From: Streptomyces huiliensis
Lineage (GTDB): Bacteria; Actinomycetota; Actinomycetes; Streptomycetales; Streptomycetaceae
NCBI RefSeq assembly: GCF_020037025.1
Contig: NZ_JAIQLH010000036.1
Span: 34,564-98,563 of the forward strand
Direction of reading: 5' to 3'
Length of the DNA stretch: 64,000 nucleotides
Part shown: in pieces, positions 55,490-64,000 of the stretch
How positions within the stretch are numbered: the first letter of the stretch is position 1
How the letters are laid out: each line of letters begins with the position of its first letter
Notes under the pieces: model-generated
Database searches by the model: none
What the model was told of the DNA's origin: nothing
The model's input: the letters and a program-made list of their open reading frames with translations, nothing else
Position numbers and translations under genes: made by a program

Positions 55490-55685
55490 GGGGTGCCCCG
55501 GTCCCGCCCCTTCGCCGTTTCCTGGGGCTGCGCCCCAGACCCCCTTTTCGCGGCTTCGCCGCTCGTCCTCAAACGCCGGACGGGCTGAATCAGCCTGTCC
55601 GGCGTTTGAGGACAGCGCCCGCAGGGCGCTTCGGGGGTGCGGGGGCTTGCCCCCGCAAGAAACGGTGAAGGGCGGGGCAGGGGTC
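55490..55685 (+). repeat. dispersed GC-rich intergenic repeat, copy 3, double
   Basis: The first half matches copy 1. GTCCTCAAACGCCGGACGGG then meets its near-perfect inverse, making a 49-base palindrome (55565-55613, arms about 22 bases). A second module with GGGGGCTTGCCCCCGCAAG follows. The repeat fills the gap between two genes of the same strand and could form a strong mRNA hairpin. Confidence 0.8.
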
Positions 55686-55698
55686 AAACCACGCGGCG

Positions 55699-56592
55699 CT
55701 ACGCGCCGCACGAGCGCAGGAACGCTCGCGTCCGCCGCGCGATGGGCAAGGGAGCATCCGGCGCGCACGGATACATGTCCTGCTCGACGATCGCGAACAG
55801 GTCGACGTCGAGGCGCGCCGCGGCGGCGAGCACGGGCTCTAAGGCCGGCACGCCGCGAGGCGGCTCACACATCACCCCCTGCCGCACCGCGGGCCCGAAC
55901 GCCGTCCCCCGCGCGACGACGTCGGCAAGCACCTCGGGATCCACCTGCTTCAGGTGGAGGTACCCGATCCGCTCCCCGTACGTCTCGATGAGCTTGACGC
56001 TGTCACCCCCGCAGTACGCGTAGTGCCCGGTGTCCAGGCACAGCCGCACCAGCTCCGGATCGGTCGCGTCGAGGAAGCGCGCGACGTGCTCCTCGGTGTC
56101 GATGTGGGTGTCGGCGTGCGGATGGACGACGATCTCCAGCCCGTACGCGTCGCGGACCTCCCGGGCGAGCCGCTCGGTGCCGGCGGCCAGGTGTCGCCAC
56201 TGGTCGGGGGTCAGTTCCGGGTCCTCCAGGCGTTCGGCGGTCCGGTCGTCGCGCCAGAAGGACGGGATGACGACGAGGTGGCGGGCGCCGGTGTCGCGGG
56301 CGAGGGAGGCGACCCGGGAGACCTGCTCCCAGGTCGCGTCCCAGACGGCCGGGCCGCGGTGCAGGGCGGTGAAGACCGTCCCGGCCGAGACGCCCAGGCC
56401 GCGCCGGGCGGTCTCGTCGCGCAGCCGGGCGGGGTCGGTGGGGAGATAGCCGTACGGGCCGAGCTCGATCCAGCGGTAGCCCGCGTCGGCGACCTCGTCC
56501 AGGAAGCGCCGCCAGGGCACCTGCGCGGGATCGTCGGCGAACCAGACGCCCCAGGAGTCGGGCGCCGAACCGACGCGGATCCGGTCGAGCAT
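55699..56592 (-). CDS. IolE/IolH-like sugar isomerase/inosose dehydratase, TTA codon
   Basis: 297 residues. The TIM-barrel start IRVGSAPDSWGVWFADDP matches the IolE/MocC group. Metal ligands are in VVHPHADTHIDTEEHV, LCLDTGHYAYCGGDS and YLHLKQVDPEVL. In the inositol pathway this step dehydrates 2-keto-myo-inositol. An in-frame TTA Leu codon at residue 251 (bases 55840-55842) makes full synthesis bldA-dependent. It is divergent from iolC. Confidence 0.82.
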   Translation of the reverse strand: MLDRIRVGSAPDSWGVWFADDPAQVPWRRFLDEVADAGYRWIELGPYGYLPTDPARLRDETARRGLGVSAGTVFTALHRGPAVWDATWEQVSRVASLARDTGARHLVVIPSFWRDDRTAERLEDPELTPDQWRHLAAGTERLAREVRDAYGLEIVVHPHADTHIDTEEHVARFLDATDPELVRLCLDTGHYAYCGGDSVKLIETYGERIGYLHLKQVDPEVLADVVARGTAFGPAVRQGVMCEPPRGVPALEPVLAAAARLDVDLFAIVEQDMYPCAPDAPLPIARRTRAFLRSCGA

Positions 56593-56656
56593 GCGGCTCT
56601 CCTCTCGGACGAGGTCTCACCGGGGATGTCCGTAGCTTCCTGGGCCGGTGAGAGGG

Positions 56657-56761
56657 TGTCAAGGCTTCGACAGGACATACGGACGTAACGTCAAGTGACA
56701 GGTGGAGGACGTCAATATGTAAGGACAAATCCTTGACAGTGTTCGGCGGGCCCGGTTACAC
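56657..56761. promoter_or_regulatory. divergent iol promoter region
   Basis: Plus strand: TTGACA at 56733-56738, 17 bases, then TTACAC at 56756-56761. Transcription would begin at about the ATG of iolC (56770). Minus strand: TTGACA is found as the complement of 56657-56662. Between them ACGTCAA occurs at 56688-56694 and 56709-56715, 21 bp apart, and ACATA...TATGT flank the pair. This looks like an operator for a dimeric repressor of both directions. Confidence 0.6.
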
Positions 56762-56769
56762 CTGACCCC

Positions 56770-57801
56770 ATGAGCGAGCCGGACGGACCGCAGCCCCCCG
56801 ACAGCCACGACCTGATCGCCATGGGCCGGCTCGGCGTGGACCTCTATCCGCTCCGGGCCGGCGTACCGCTGGCGGAGGTGGACGCCTTCGGGAGGTTCCT
56901 CGGCGGCTCGGCGGCCAACGTGGCCGTCGCCGCCGCCCGGCTGGGCCGCCGCACGGCCCTGATCAGCCGCACCGGCGCCGACCCCTTCGGCGCCTACCTG
57001 CACGCCGAACTCCGCGGCTTCGGCGTCGACGACCGGTGGGTGACGCCCGTCCCCGCCTACCCGACGCCCCTCACCTTCTGCGAGATCTTCCCGCCCGACG
57101 ACTTCCCGCTGTACTTCTACCGCCGCCCCAAGGCCCCCGACCTGGAGATCCGTCCCGAGGAACTCGACCTGGCGGCGATCCGCGCCGCCCGCATCCTCTG
57201 GGTCACCGGCACGGGCCTGTGCGAGGAGCCCAGCCGGTCCGCCACCCTCGCCGCGCTCGCGGCCCGCGAACGGCGCGGCCACACCGTCTTCGACCTCGAC
57301 TGGCGGCCGCTGTTCTGGGGCGGGGAGGGCGGCGCCTCCGGCGCGGGCGGCCGGACGGGCGCCGCGGCGGTCGCCGCCGCGCGCCCCCACTACGCGGCGG
57401 CCCTCCGGCAAGCGACGGTCGCCGTCGGCAACCTCGACGAGTGCGAGGTCGCCACCGGCGAACGCGAACCCGAGGCCGCCGCCCGCGCGCTGCTCGCCGC
57501 CGGCGTGGAACTCGCCGTCGTGAAGCGGGGACCCGCCGGCGTCCTAGCCCTGCACCGCGACGGCACCCGCGCCGACGTACCGCCCGTCCCGGTAGAGGTC
57601 CTCAACGGCCTCGGCGCCGGTGACGCGTTCGGCGGCGCCCTCTGCCACGGCCTCCTCGCCGGCCGCCCGCTGTCGGACGTCCTCCGTTACGCCAACGCCG
57701 CCGGCGCCCTCGTCGCCTCCCGGCTCGCCTGCTCGTCGGCCATGCCGCGGCCGGAGGAGGTCGAGGCGCTGCTGGCGGCCAACGGGGGCGAACGGCCATG
57801 A
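56770..57801 (+). CDS. iolC: 5-dehydro-2-deoxygluconokinase
   Basis: 343 residues. PfkB-family features: GRLGVDLYPLRAGVPLAEVD, FGRFLGGSAANVAVAAARLG, and the ATP/anion-hole motif NGLGAGDAFGGALCHGLLAG with catalytic Asp. No ribosome site precedes the ATG, and the promoter places the transcript start at or next to it, so the mRNA may be leaderless. The next gene overlaps it by four bases. Confidence 0.9.
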   Translation: MSEPDGPQPPDSHDLIAMGRLGVDLYPLRAGVPLAEVDAFGRFLGGSAANVAVAAARLGRRTALISRTGADPFGAYLHAELRGFGVDDRWVTPVPAYPTPLTFCEIFPPDDFPLYFYRRPKAPDLEIRPEELDLAAIRAARILWVTGTGLCEEPSRSATLAALAARERRGHTVFDLDWRPLFWGGEGGASGAGGRTGAAAVAAARPHYAAALRQATVAVGNLDECEVATGEREPEAAARALLAAGVELAVVKRGPAGVLALHRDGTRADVPPVPVEVLNGLGAGDAFGGALCHGLLAGRPLSDVLRYANAAGALVASRLACSSAMPRPEEVEALLAANGGERP

Positions 57802-58715
57802 CCCCGCGCCCGCGCATCGCCGACCTCACCACCGTCCGCAGCCGGCACCCCGAGGCCATCGCCGAGGCCGCCGCCCGCCGCCCGCGCCGCCCGCTGCTCG
57901 GGCCCTCCGGCCGGTTGCTGGTGGTCGCCGCCGACCACACCGCGCGCGGCGCCCTCTCCGCCGGCGGCCGCCCCCTCGCCATGGCCGACCGCGCCGACCT
58001 GCTGGAACGCCTCTGCCTCGCGCTCTCCCGGCCGGGCGTGGACGGTGTGTTGGCCAGCTCCGACATCCTCGACGACCTGCTGCTGCTCGGGGCCCTGGAC
58101 GGCAAGGTCGTCATGGGGTCCATGAACCGCGGCGGTCTCGCCGGCGCCTCCTTCGAGCTCGACGACCGCTTCACCGGCCCGAGCGCCGAGGACCTCGCGC
58201 GGCGCGGCTTCGACGCCGGGAAGCTGCTGCTCCGCATCGACCCGGACGACCCCGGCTCGCTGCGCACCCTGGAGTGCGCCGCCCGGGCCGTCGACGCGAT
58301 GGCCGCGCACCGGCTGCCGGTCTTCGTCGAACCGTTCCTGTGCCGGCGGGACGGGCCTGGTGGGGCCGGCGGGCCGCTCCACACCGACCTCACCCCCGAC
58401 GCCGTCACCACCTCCCTCACCATCGCCTCCGGCCTCGGCGCCACCTCCGCCTACACCTGGCTCAAGGTCCCCGTCACCGCCGACGCCGGCGCCATGGCCC
58501 GGGTGCTCCGGGCCACCACTCTCCCCGTCGTCCTCCTCGGCGGCGACGCGGGCCCCCGCCCCGACGACGCCGAACGGGCCTACGAACGGTGGGGCGCGGC
58601 GCTGCGGTTGCCCGGGGTACGGGGGATGGTGGCGGGACGGGCGCTGCTCTATCCGCCGGACGGGGATGTGGCGAAGGCGGTGGACCGGGTGGCGGGGCTG
58701 GTCCGGTGCGGCTGA
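57798..58715 (+). CDS. class I aldolase-like (beta/alpha)8 protein, probable DKGP aldolase substitute
   Basis: 305 residues, overlapping iolC by ATGA. LLVVAADHTARGALSAGG at the N-terminus, GVLASSDILDDLLLLGALD, and WLKVPVTADAGAMARVL (a Lys in position for a Schiff base) fit the DeoC/LacD-like barrel. It is similar to proteins named Cgl0159 family in actinobacterial inositol clusters. Placed between the kinase IolC and IolB, it probably splits 2-deoxy-5-keto-gluconate-6-phosphate, the task of IolJ elsewhere. This functional call is inference. Confidence 0.8.
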   Translation: MTPRPRIADLTTVRSRHPEAIAEAAARRPRRPLLGPSGRLLVVAADHTARGALSAGGRPLAMADRADLLERLCLALSRPGVDGVLASSDILDDLLLLGALDGKVVMGSMNRGGLAGASFELDDRFTGPSAEDLARRGFDAGKLLLRIDPDDPGSLRTLECAARAVDAMAAHRLPVFVEPFLCRRDGPGGAGGPLHTDLTPDAVTTSLTIASGLGATSAYTWLKVPVTADAGAMARVLRATTLPVVLLGGDAGPRPDDAERAYERWGAALRLPGVRGMVAGRALLYPPDGDVAKAVDRVAGLVRCG

Positions 58716-58770
58716 CCACTCAGCCCGTTGGGGGTGCCCCCCTCTGAGGGAGGGACAGGGGCAGACCCAC
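58716..58770 (-). repeat. dispersed GC-rich repeat, partial copy 4
   Basis: ACTCAGCCCGTTGGGGGTGC and CCCCTCTGAGGGAGGGACAGG correspond to the end module of copy 2. It lies inside the iol operon before iolB, as part of a 190-base gap. Confidence 0.65.
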
Positions 58771-58904
58771 GCCCCCAACGCCCCACGCGTCCCCGTCCGC
58801 GGCCGGGGGAAGGGAGGAGTGGAGGCCGGGAGGTCCGGACCGGCCTCGCTCCGCCCGATCCCGTTCCGCCTGGCCCCGCCCCCGACCCGCAGGAGCCCGC
58901 ACCC

Positions 58905-59780
58905 ATGACCCACCTCCCCGCCGGCAGCGCCGCCCGCGGCCCCTACGCGCTGGACGTCGACCCCGCCCGCGCCGGCTGGGACCGCTCGTCGCTGCGGATC
59001 CTGACCCTCCCGCCCGGCGGAACCCACGCCTTCGCCACCGGCGACAGCGAGTGGATCGTGCTGCCGCTGGCGGGCGGCTGCACGGTCGACGTCCTCGACG
59101 ACGGGACGTTCACCCTGCACGGGCGGGACAGCGTGTTCACCGCCGTCACCGACTTCGCGTACGTCCCCCGGGACACGCGCGTCACCGTCACGGCGCCGGC
59201 CGGCGGGCGGTTCGCGCTCGCCGGGGCGCGCTGCGAGCAGCGCTTCCCGGCCCGGTACGGGTCCGCCCCCGCCGTCCCCGTCGAACTGCGCGGCGCGGGC
59301 GGCTGTTCGCGGCAGGTCAACAACTTCGCGGCGGCGGACGTGTTCGCCTGCGACCGGCTGATCGCCGTCGAGGTGCTCACGCCCGGCGGCAACTGGTCCT
59401 CGTACCCGCCGCACAAGCACGACGAGGAGCGGCCGGGGGAGGAGTCCCGGCTGGAGGAGATCTACTACTTCGAGATCGCCCCCGGCCCCGGCGGCGAACC
59501 GGGCCTCGGCTACCAGCGGGTGTCGCCCTCCCGCGCCGGGGGAACCGATGTCCTCGCGGAGGTCCGCACCGGCGACGCGGTGCTGATCCCCGACGGCTGG
59601 CACGGCCCGTCCGTCGCCGCGCCCGGCCACCCGATGTACTACCTCAACGTCATGGCGGGCCCCGGCCCCCGGGAGTGGCTGATCCGCGACCACCCCGACC
59701 ACGCCTGGATCCGCGCCACCTGGCCCCGGCAGCCGGCCGACCCCCGGCTGCCGTTCTACCCCGCGGGAGACGCCCGATGA
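58905..59780 (+). CDS. iolB: 5-deoxy-glucuronate isomerase
   Basis: 291 residues from the ATG at 58905 (AGGAG upstream). Double-cupin protein: GGNWSSYPPHKHDEERPGEE and SRLEEIYYFEIAPG hold the metal-binding His and Glu residues, and DGWHGPSVAAPGHPMYYLNVMAG holds the last His (written here in pieces: DGWHGP, HPMYYLN). It converts 5-deoxyglucuronate to 2-deoxy-5-keto-gluconate. The stop overlaps the iolD start (ATGA). Confidence 0.93.
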   Translation: MTHLPAGSAARGPYALDVDPARAGWDRSSLRILTLPPGGTHAFATGDSEWIVLPLAGGCTVDVLDDGTFTLHGRDSVFTAVTDFAYVPRDTRVTVTAPAGGRFALAGARCEQRFPARYGSAPAVPVELRGAGGCSRQVNNFAAADVFACDRLIAVEVLTPGGNWSSYPPHKHDEERPGEESRLEEIYYFEIAPGPGGEPGLGYQRVSPSRAGGTDVLAEVRTGDAVLIPDGWHGPSVAAPGHPMYYLNVMAGPGPREWLIRDHPDHAWIRATWPRQPADPRLPFYPAGDAR

Positions 59781-61660
59781 AGACTTCAGGGACCCGGCGG
59801 CTGACCGTCGCCCAGGCCCTGGTGGAGTTCCTGGCCCACCAGTACACCGAACGGGACGGCGAGCGCCGCCGCCTGATCGCCGCCTGCTGGGGCATCTTCG
59901 GGCACGGCAACGTCGCCGGAGTCGGGCAGGCGCTCCTGGAGACCGGCCGCGACCGCATGCCGTTCCACCAGGGCCGCAACGAACAGGCCATGGTCCACGC
60001 GGCCGTCGGCTACGCACGCACCGCCGGCCGGCTGTCCACGCACGCCGTCACCACGTCCATCGGCCCGGGCGCCACCAACCTCGTCACCGGCGCCGCCCTC
60101 GCGACCGTCAACCACCTGCCCGTCCTCCTGCTCCCCGGCGACACGTTCGCGACGCGCCCGGCCGACCCCGTCCTCCAGCAGCTCGAACACCCGGGCGCCG
60201 GGGACGTGTCCGTCAACGACTGCCTGCGGCCGGTGTCGCGGTGGTCCGACCGGATCACGCGTCCCGAGGCGCTGGTCCCGGCCGCGCTCCAGGCCATGCG
60301 CGTCCTCGCGGACCCGGTGGAGACGGGCGCGGTGACCCTCGCCCTGCCACAGGACGTGCAGGCGGAGGCGTACGACTGGCCGGAGGAGTTCTTCGCCGAC
60401 CGCGTCTGGCACGTCCGCCGCCCGGCCCCCGACCCGGCGGCCGTGGCGGAGGCGGCGGCCGTCCTCCGGTCGGCGCGCCGGCCGTTGCTGGTCTGCGGCG
60501 GCGGAGTCCGGCACAGCGGCGCGGAGGCGGCGCTGCGTTCGCTGTCCGAGACCACCGGCATCCCGGTCGCCTGCACCCAGTCCGGCAAGGGCGCCCTGCA
60601 CCACGCGACGCCCACGGACGTCGGCGGCATCGGGCACACGGGGACGGCGGTCGCCGACGCGCTGGCCCGGACGGCGGACGTGGTCGTCGGTGTCGGCACC
60701 CGCTACACGGACTTCACCACCGCCTCGTCCACCCTCTTCGCCGCCCCCGGCGTCCGCTTCGTCAACCTCAACATCTCGTCCGCGGACGCCCACAAGCTCG
60801 CCGGCCTCGCCGTGGCGGCCGACGCGCGGGCGGGCCTGGAGGCGCTGGCGGGGGCGCTCGACGGTTATCGGGTGCCGGAGGCGTACGCGCGGGAGTACGC
60901 CGGGGGACGGGCGGCCTGGGACCGGGAGGTGGAACGGGCCTTCGCGCCGCACCCGGACCCGTCCGCCCGTCCGACGCAGGCCCAGGTCCTCGGCGCGCTC
61001 GACCGCCTCGCCGACGGGACCGACGTGCTCGTCAACGCGGCCGGCTCGCTCCCCGGCGATCTGCACAGGCTGTGGCGCTCGCGCGGTGGCGACTACCACG
61101 TCGAGTACGGCTACTCCTGCATGGGCTACGAGATCCCGGCCGCGATCGGCGTCCGGCTGGCGGGCCGCGGCCCGGTGTGGGCGCTGGTGGGCGACGGCAC
61201 GTATCTGATGATGCCGACGGAGCTGGTGACGGCGGTGCAGGAGGGGCTGGACATCAAGGTGGTGATCCTCCAGAACCACGGCTACGCGTCGATCGGCGGT
61301 CTGTCGGAGGCGGTGGGCGCGGAGGGGTTCGGCACGGCGTACCGGCGGTTGGCGCCCGACGGCACGTACACCGGCGACCCGCTCCCGGTCGATCTCGCCG
61401 CCAACGCGGCCTCCCTCGGCCTCGACGTGTTCCGCGTCCGGACCGCCGGCGAGCTGCCGGAGGCGCTGGCGGCGGCGCGGGCGGCGACGCGGCCCACATG
61501 TGTCCACGTGGAGACCGCGACGCCCGACAGTGTGCCGGGCGCGCCGCCCGCCCAGGCGTGGTGGGATGTGCCCGTCGCCCGCACCGCGACCCGCCCGGCC
61601 GCCGTGCGGGCCCTGGAGGAGTACGAGCGGGGGGTCGCGGGGCGCCGCCGCCATCTGTGA
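59777..61660 (+). CDS. iolD: 3D-(3,5/4)-trihydroxycyclohexane-1,2-dione hydrolase
   Basis: 627 residues. ThDP-dependent fold with the PYR domain first (FHQGRNEQAMVHAAVGYART with the catalytic Glu). The PP domain has the ThDP motif WALVGDGTYLMMPTELVTAV followed by LQNHGYASIGGL. It opens the ring of the inosose dehydration product. It is coupled to iolB by a four-base overlap. Confidence 0.93.
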   Translation: MKTSGTRRLTVAQALVEFLAHQYTERDGERRRLIAACWGIFGHGNVAGVGQALLETGRDRMPFHQGRNEQAMVHAAVGYARTAGRLSTHAVTTSIGPGATNLVTGAALATVNHLPVLLLPGDTFATRPADPVLQQLEHPGAGDVSVNDCLRPVSRWSDRITRPEALVPAALQAMRVLADPVETGAVTLALPQDVQAEAYDWPEEFFADRVWHVRRPAPDPAAVAEAAAVLRSARRPLLVCGGGVRHSGAEAALRSLSETTGIPVACTQSGKGALHHATPTDVGGIGHTGTAVADALARTADVVVGVGTRYTDFTTASSTLFAAPGVRFVNLNISSADAHKLAGLAVAADARAGLEALAGALDGYRVPEAYAREYAGGRAAWDREVERAFAPHPDPSARPTQAQVLGALDRLADGTDVLVNAAGSLPGDLHRLWRSRGGDYHVEYGYSCMGYEIPAAIGVRLAGRGPVWALVGDGTYLMMPTELVTAVQEGLDIKVVILQNHGYASIGGLSEAVGAEGFGTAYRRLAPDGTYTGDPLPVDLAANAASLGLDVFRVRTAGELPEALAAARAATRPTCVHVETATPDSVPGAPPAQAWWDVPVARTATRPAAVRALEEYERGVAGRRRHL

Positions 61661-61696
61661 GCGTGGGATGGGCGAGGGATGGCGGGGCCGGTTTCC

Positions 61697-61754
61697 GAGG
61701 GACGCCCGAAGACGAAGAAGGATCTTCGAGGGACGCCCGAAGACGAAGAAGGAG
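61697..61754 (+). repeat. 27-bp direct duplication carrying the iolA ribosome site
   Basis: CGAGGGACGCCCGAAGACGA plus AGAAGGA occurs at 61697-61723 and again at 61728-61754, a 31-bp period with only four bases (TCTT) between. The second copy ends eight bases before the iolA ATG and provides AAGGAG. Confidence 0.85.
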
Positions 61755-61762
61755 ACGTGGAG

Positions 61763-63274
<1,512 letters not shown>

Positions 63275-63282
63275 GAGGGCGC

Positions 63283-63360
63283 TTGGGGCCGCGGGGGCGA
63301 AGCTCCTGTGAGAAACGGTGAATGGGGGTCCCCCTCTGGGGGAGGGACCGGGGCGAACTC
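63283..63360. repeat. dispersed GC-rich repeat, partial copy 5
   Basis: GTGAGAAACGGTGAATGGGG and TCCCCCTCTGGGGGAGGGAC match modules of copies 2 to 4. The GGGGGTCCCCC inverted repeat can act as terminator of the iol operon. Confidence 0.65.
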
Positions 63361-63399
63361 ATTCTGGAACCTGATCGTCCGGAACGTAAGCTCAAGATC

Positions 63400-64000
63400 A
63401 TGCCCTGGTTGAGCGCCCTCAAGGAAACGGCCCGCACCGGCCTGACCATCGAGCGGGCCACCCTCGAACCCCTGGTGGCCGTACGCAGCACAGCGGGCGT
63501 GGCGATCGTCATGGCCCTCATGCTCACCTACGGCAGCCCCGCCCTCGCCGTCTCCTCCGCGTTCGGCGCCTTCGCCGCCGGCCTCGCGACGTTCCAGCGC
63601 AGCTGGCGTCCGAGGCCGGTGCTGGCGCTGGGCGTGGCGGTCGGACTGGCCGTCAGCACGTTCCTCGGCTACCTGGCGGCCTACAGCCACGTCCTGTTCC
63701 TCCTGCTGCTGGCCGCCTGGACGCTGCTGGCGGGCATGGCGTGGGCGGTGGGGCCGGTCTCCGGGCTGGTGGCCACGCAGACCGTCGCGGTGATGCTGAT
63801 CACCGTGACCCTGCCGACGTCCGTCGCGGGAGCGGCCGAGCACGCCGGGCTGATCGCCGTCGGCGGCCTGGTGCAGGCGCTGCTGATCGTGGTGTTCCCG
63901 ATCAGACCGTGGGGCCGGCAACGGGACGCGCTCGCCGACGCGCTGGCCGCCGAGGCGGACTACGCGCGCCGACTCCGGCACGACCCGGTGGCGAACTTCG
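63400..64000 (+). CDS. FUSC-like integral membrane protein, partial (C-terminus off the right edge)
   Basis: 200 codons are visible from the ATG at 63400. After a 25-residue cytoplasmic lead, several hydrophobic segments follow (AGVAIVMALMLTYGSPALAV, ALGVAVGLAVSTFLGYLAAY, VLFLLLLAAWTLLAGMAWAV, TVAVMLITVTLPTSVAGAAE, LIAVGGLVQALLIVVFPIRP), then a charged helix. This is the arrangement of FUSC/YccS-type proteins. The substrate is unknown. Confidence 0.7.
   Translation, partial: MPWLSALKETARTGLTIERATLEPLVAVRSTAGVAIVMALMLTYGSPALAVSSAFGAFAAGLATFQRSWRPRPVLALGVAVGLAVSTFLGYLAAYSHVLFLLLLAAWTLLAGMAWAVGPVSGLVATQTVAVMLITVTLPTSVAGAAEHAGLIAVGGLVQALLIVVFPIRPWGRQRDALADALAAEADYARRLRHDPVANF

Overview
The window is Streptomyces-type chromosomal DNA. 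Base composition is very GC-rich with strong third-position G/C bias, GTG and TTG starts are frequent, and the gene content is typical of the genus: adpA with a rare TTA codon next to an oligoribonuclease gene, an acyl-CoA carboxylase/HMG-CoA lyase operon, XRE-TPR regulators and a SHOCT protein. From memory, the backbone order (adpA, glmS, acyl-CoA carboxylase operon, agmatinase, citrate synthase) follows part of the S. coelicolor chromosome around SCO2736-SCO2793. That synteny was not checked by alignment.

Layout. 0-6 kb: the N-terminal part of a Cas4/RecB-like PD-(D/E)XK nuclease with putative Fe-S cysteines, a PAP2/Ipt1-like membrane phosphatase, a histidine phosphatase, an HTH-TPR regulator, an unknown protein and a spermidine-synthase-like methyltransferase. 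6-11 kb: a cebEFG-bglC-like sugar importer plus GH1 beta-glucosidase operon, then tRNA-His. 11.3-15.1 kb: ornA, adpA, a small membrane protein and a universal stress protein. 15.2-18.4 kb: glmS and two companions. 18.5-27.8 kb: a leucine/isovalerate-type operon (carboxyltransferase, biotin carboxylase/BCCP, HMG-CoA lyase, acyl-CoA dehydrogenase), divergent from a TetR gene, an acyl-CoA dehydrogenase and a thioesterase. 27.9-36.8 kb: a conserved phosphatase-like protein, an agmatinase-family ureohydrolase, an orphan KdpB ATPase, a four-domain fused ABC exporter and an unknown protein.

36.9-45.4 kb is the most accessory-looking stretch. It holds a TTA-containing secreted SGNH hydrolase with fibronectin-like repeats and an XRE-TPR regulator with an HD-domain phosphohydrolase. 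Divergent from these lies a tight run of three small proteins, a 43-residue Asp/Asn/Gly-rich peptide and a PIMT-family methyltransferase, followed by an S37 peptidase. The peptide and methyltransferase pair looks like a candidate aspartimide-forming RiPP (imiditide-type) locus and is the best candidate for an undescribed system here.

45.6-54.2 kb: LysR/EamA, a LysE-type exporter, a TIM-barrel isomerase, recD2, citrate synthase, a hairpin-rich AT-rich intergenic zone that may encode a small RNA, and a CopZ-like chaperone with a CsoR-type box. 54.4-63.3 kb: a myo-inositol catabolic cluster (iolG-like, iolE/H-like, then iolC, aldolase-like, iolB, iolD, iolA) around a divergent promoter. The right edge cuts an FUSC-like membrane protein.

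Cross-cutting themes are three genes with an in-frame TTA codon (adpA, the SGNH hydrolase, the iolE/H-like gene), which would be bldA-dependent, and a dispersed GC-rich repeat family found between genes and once inside the coding sequence of the biotin carboxylase subunit.
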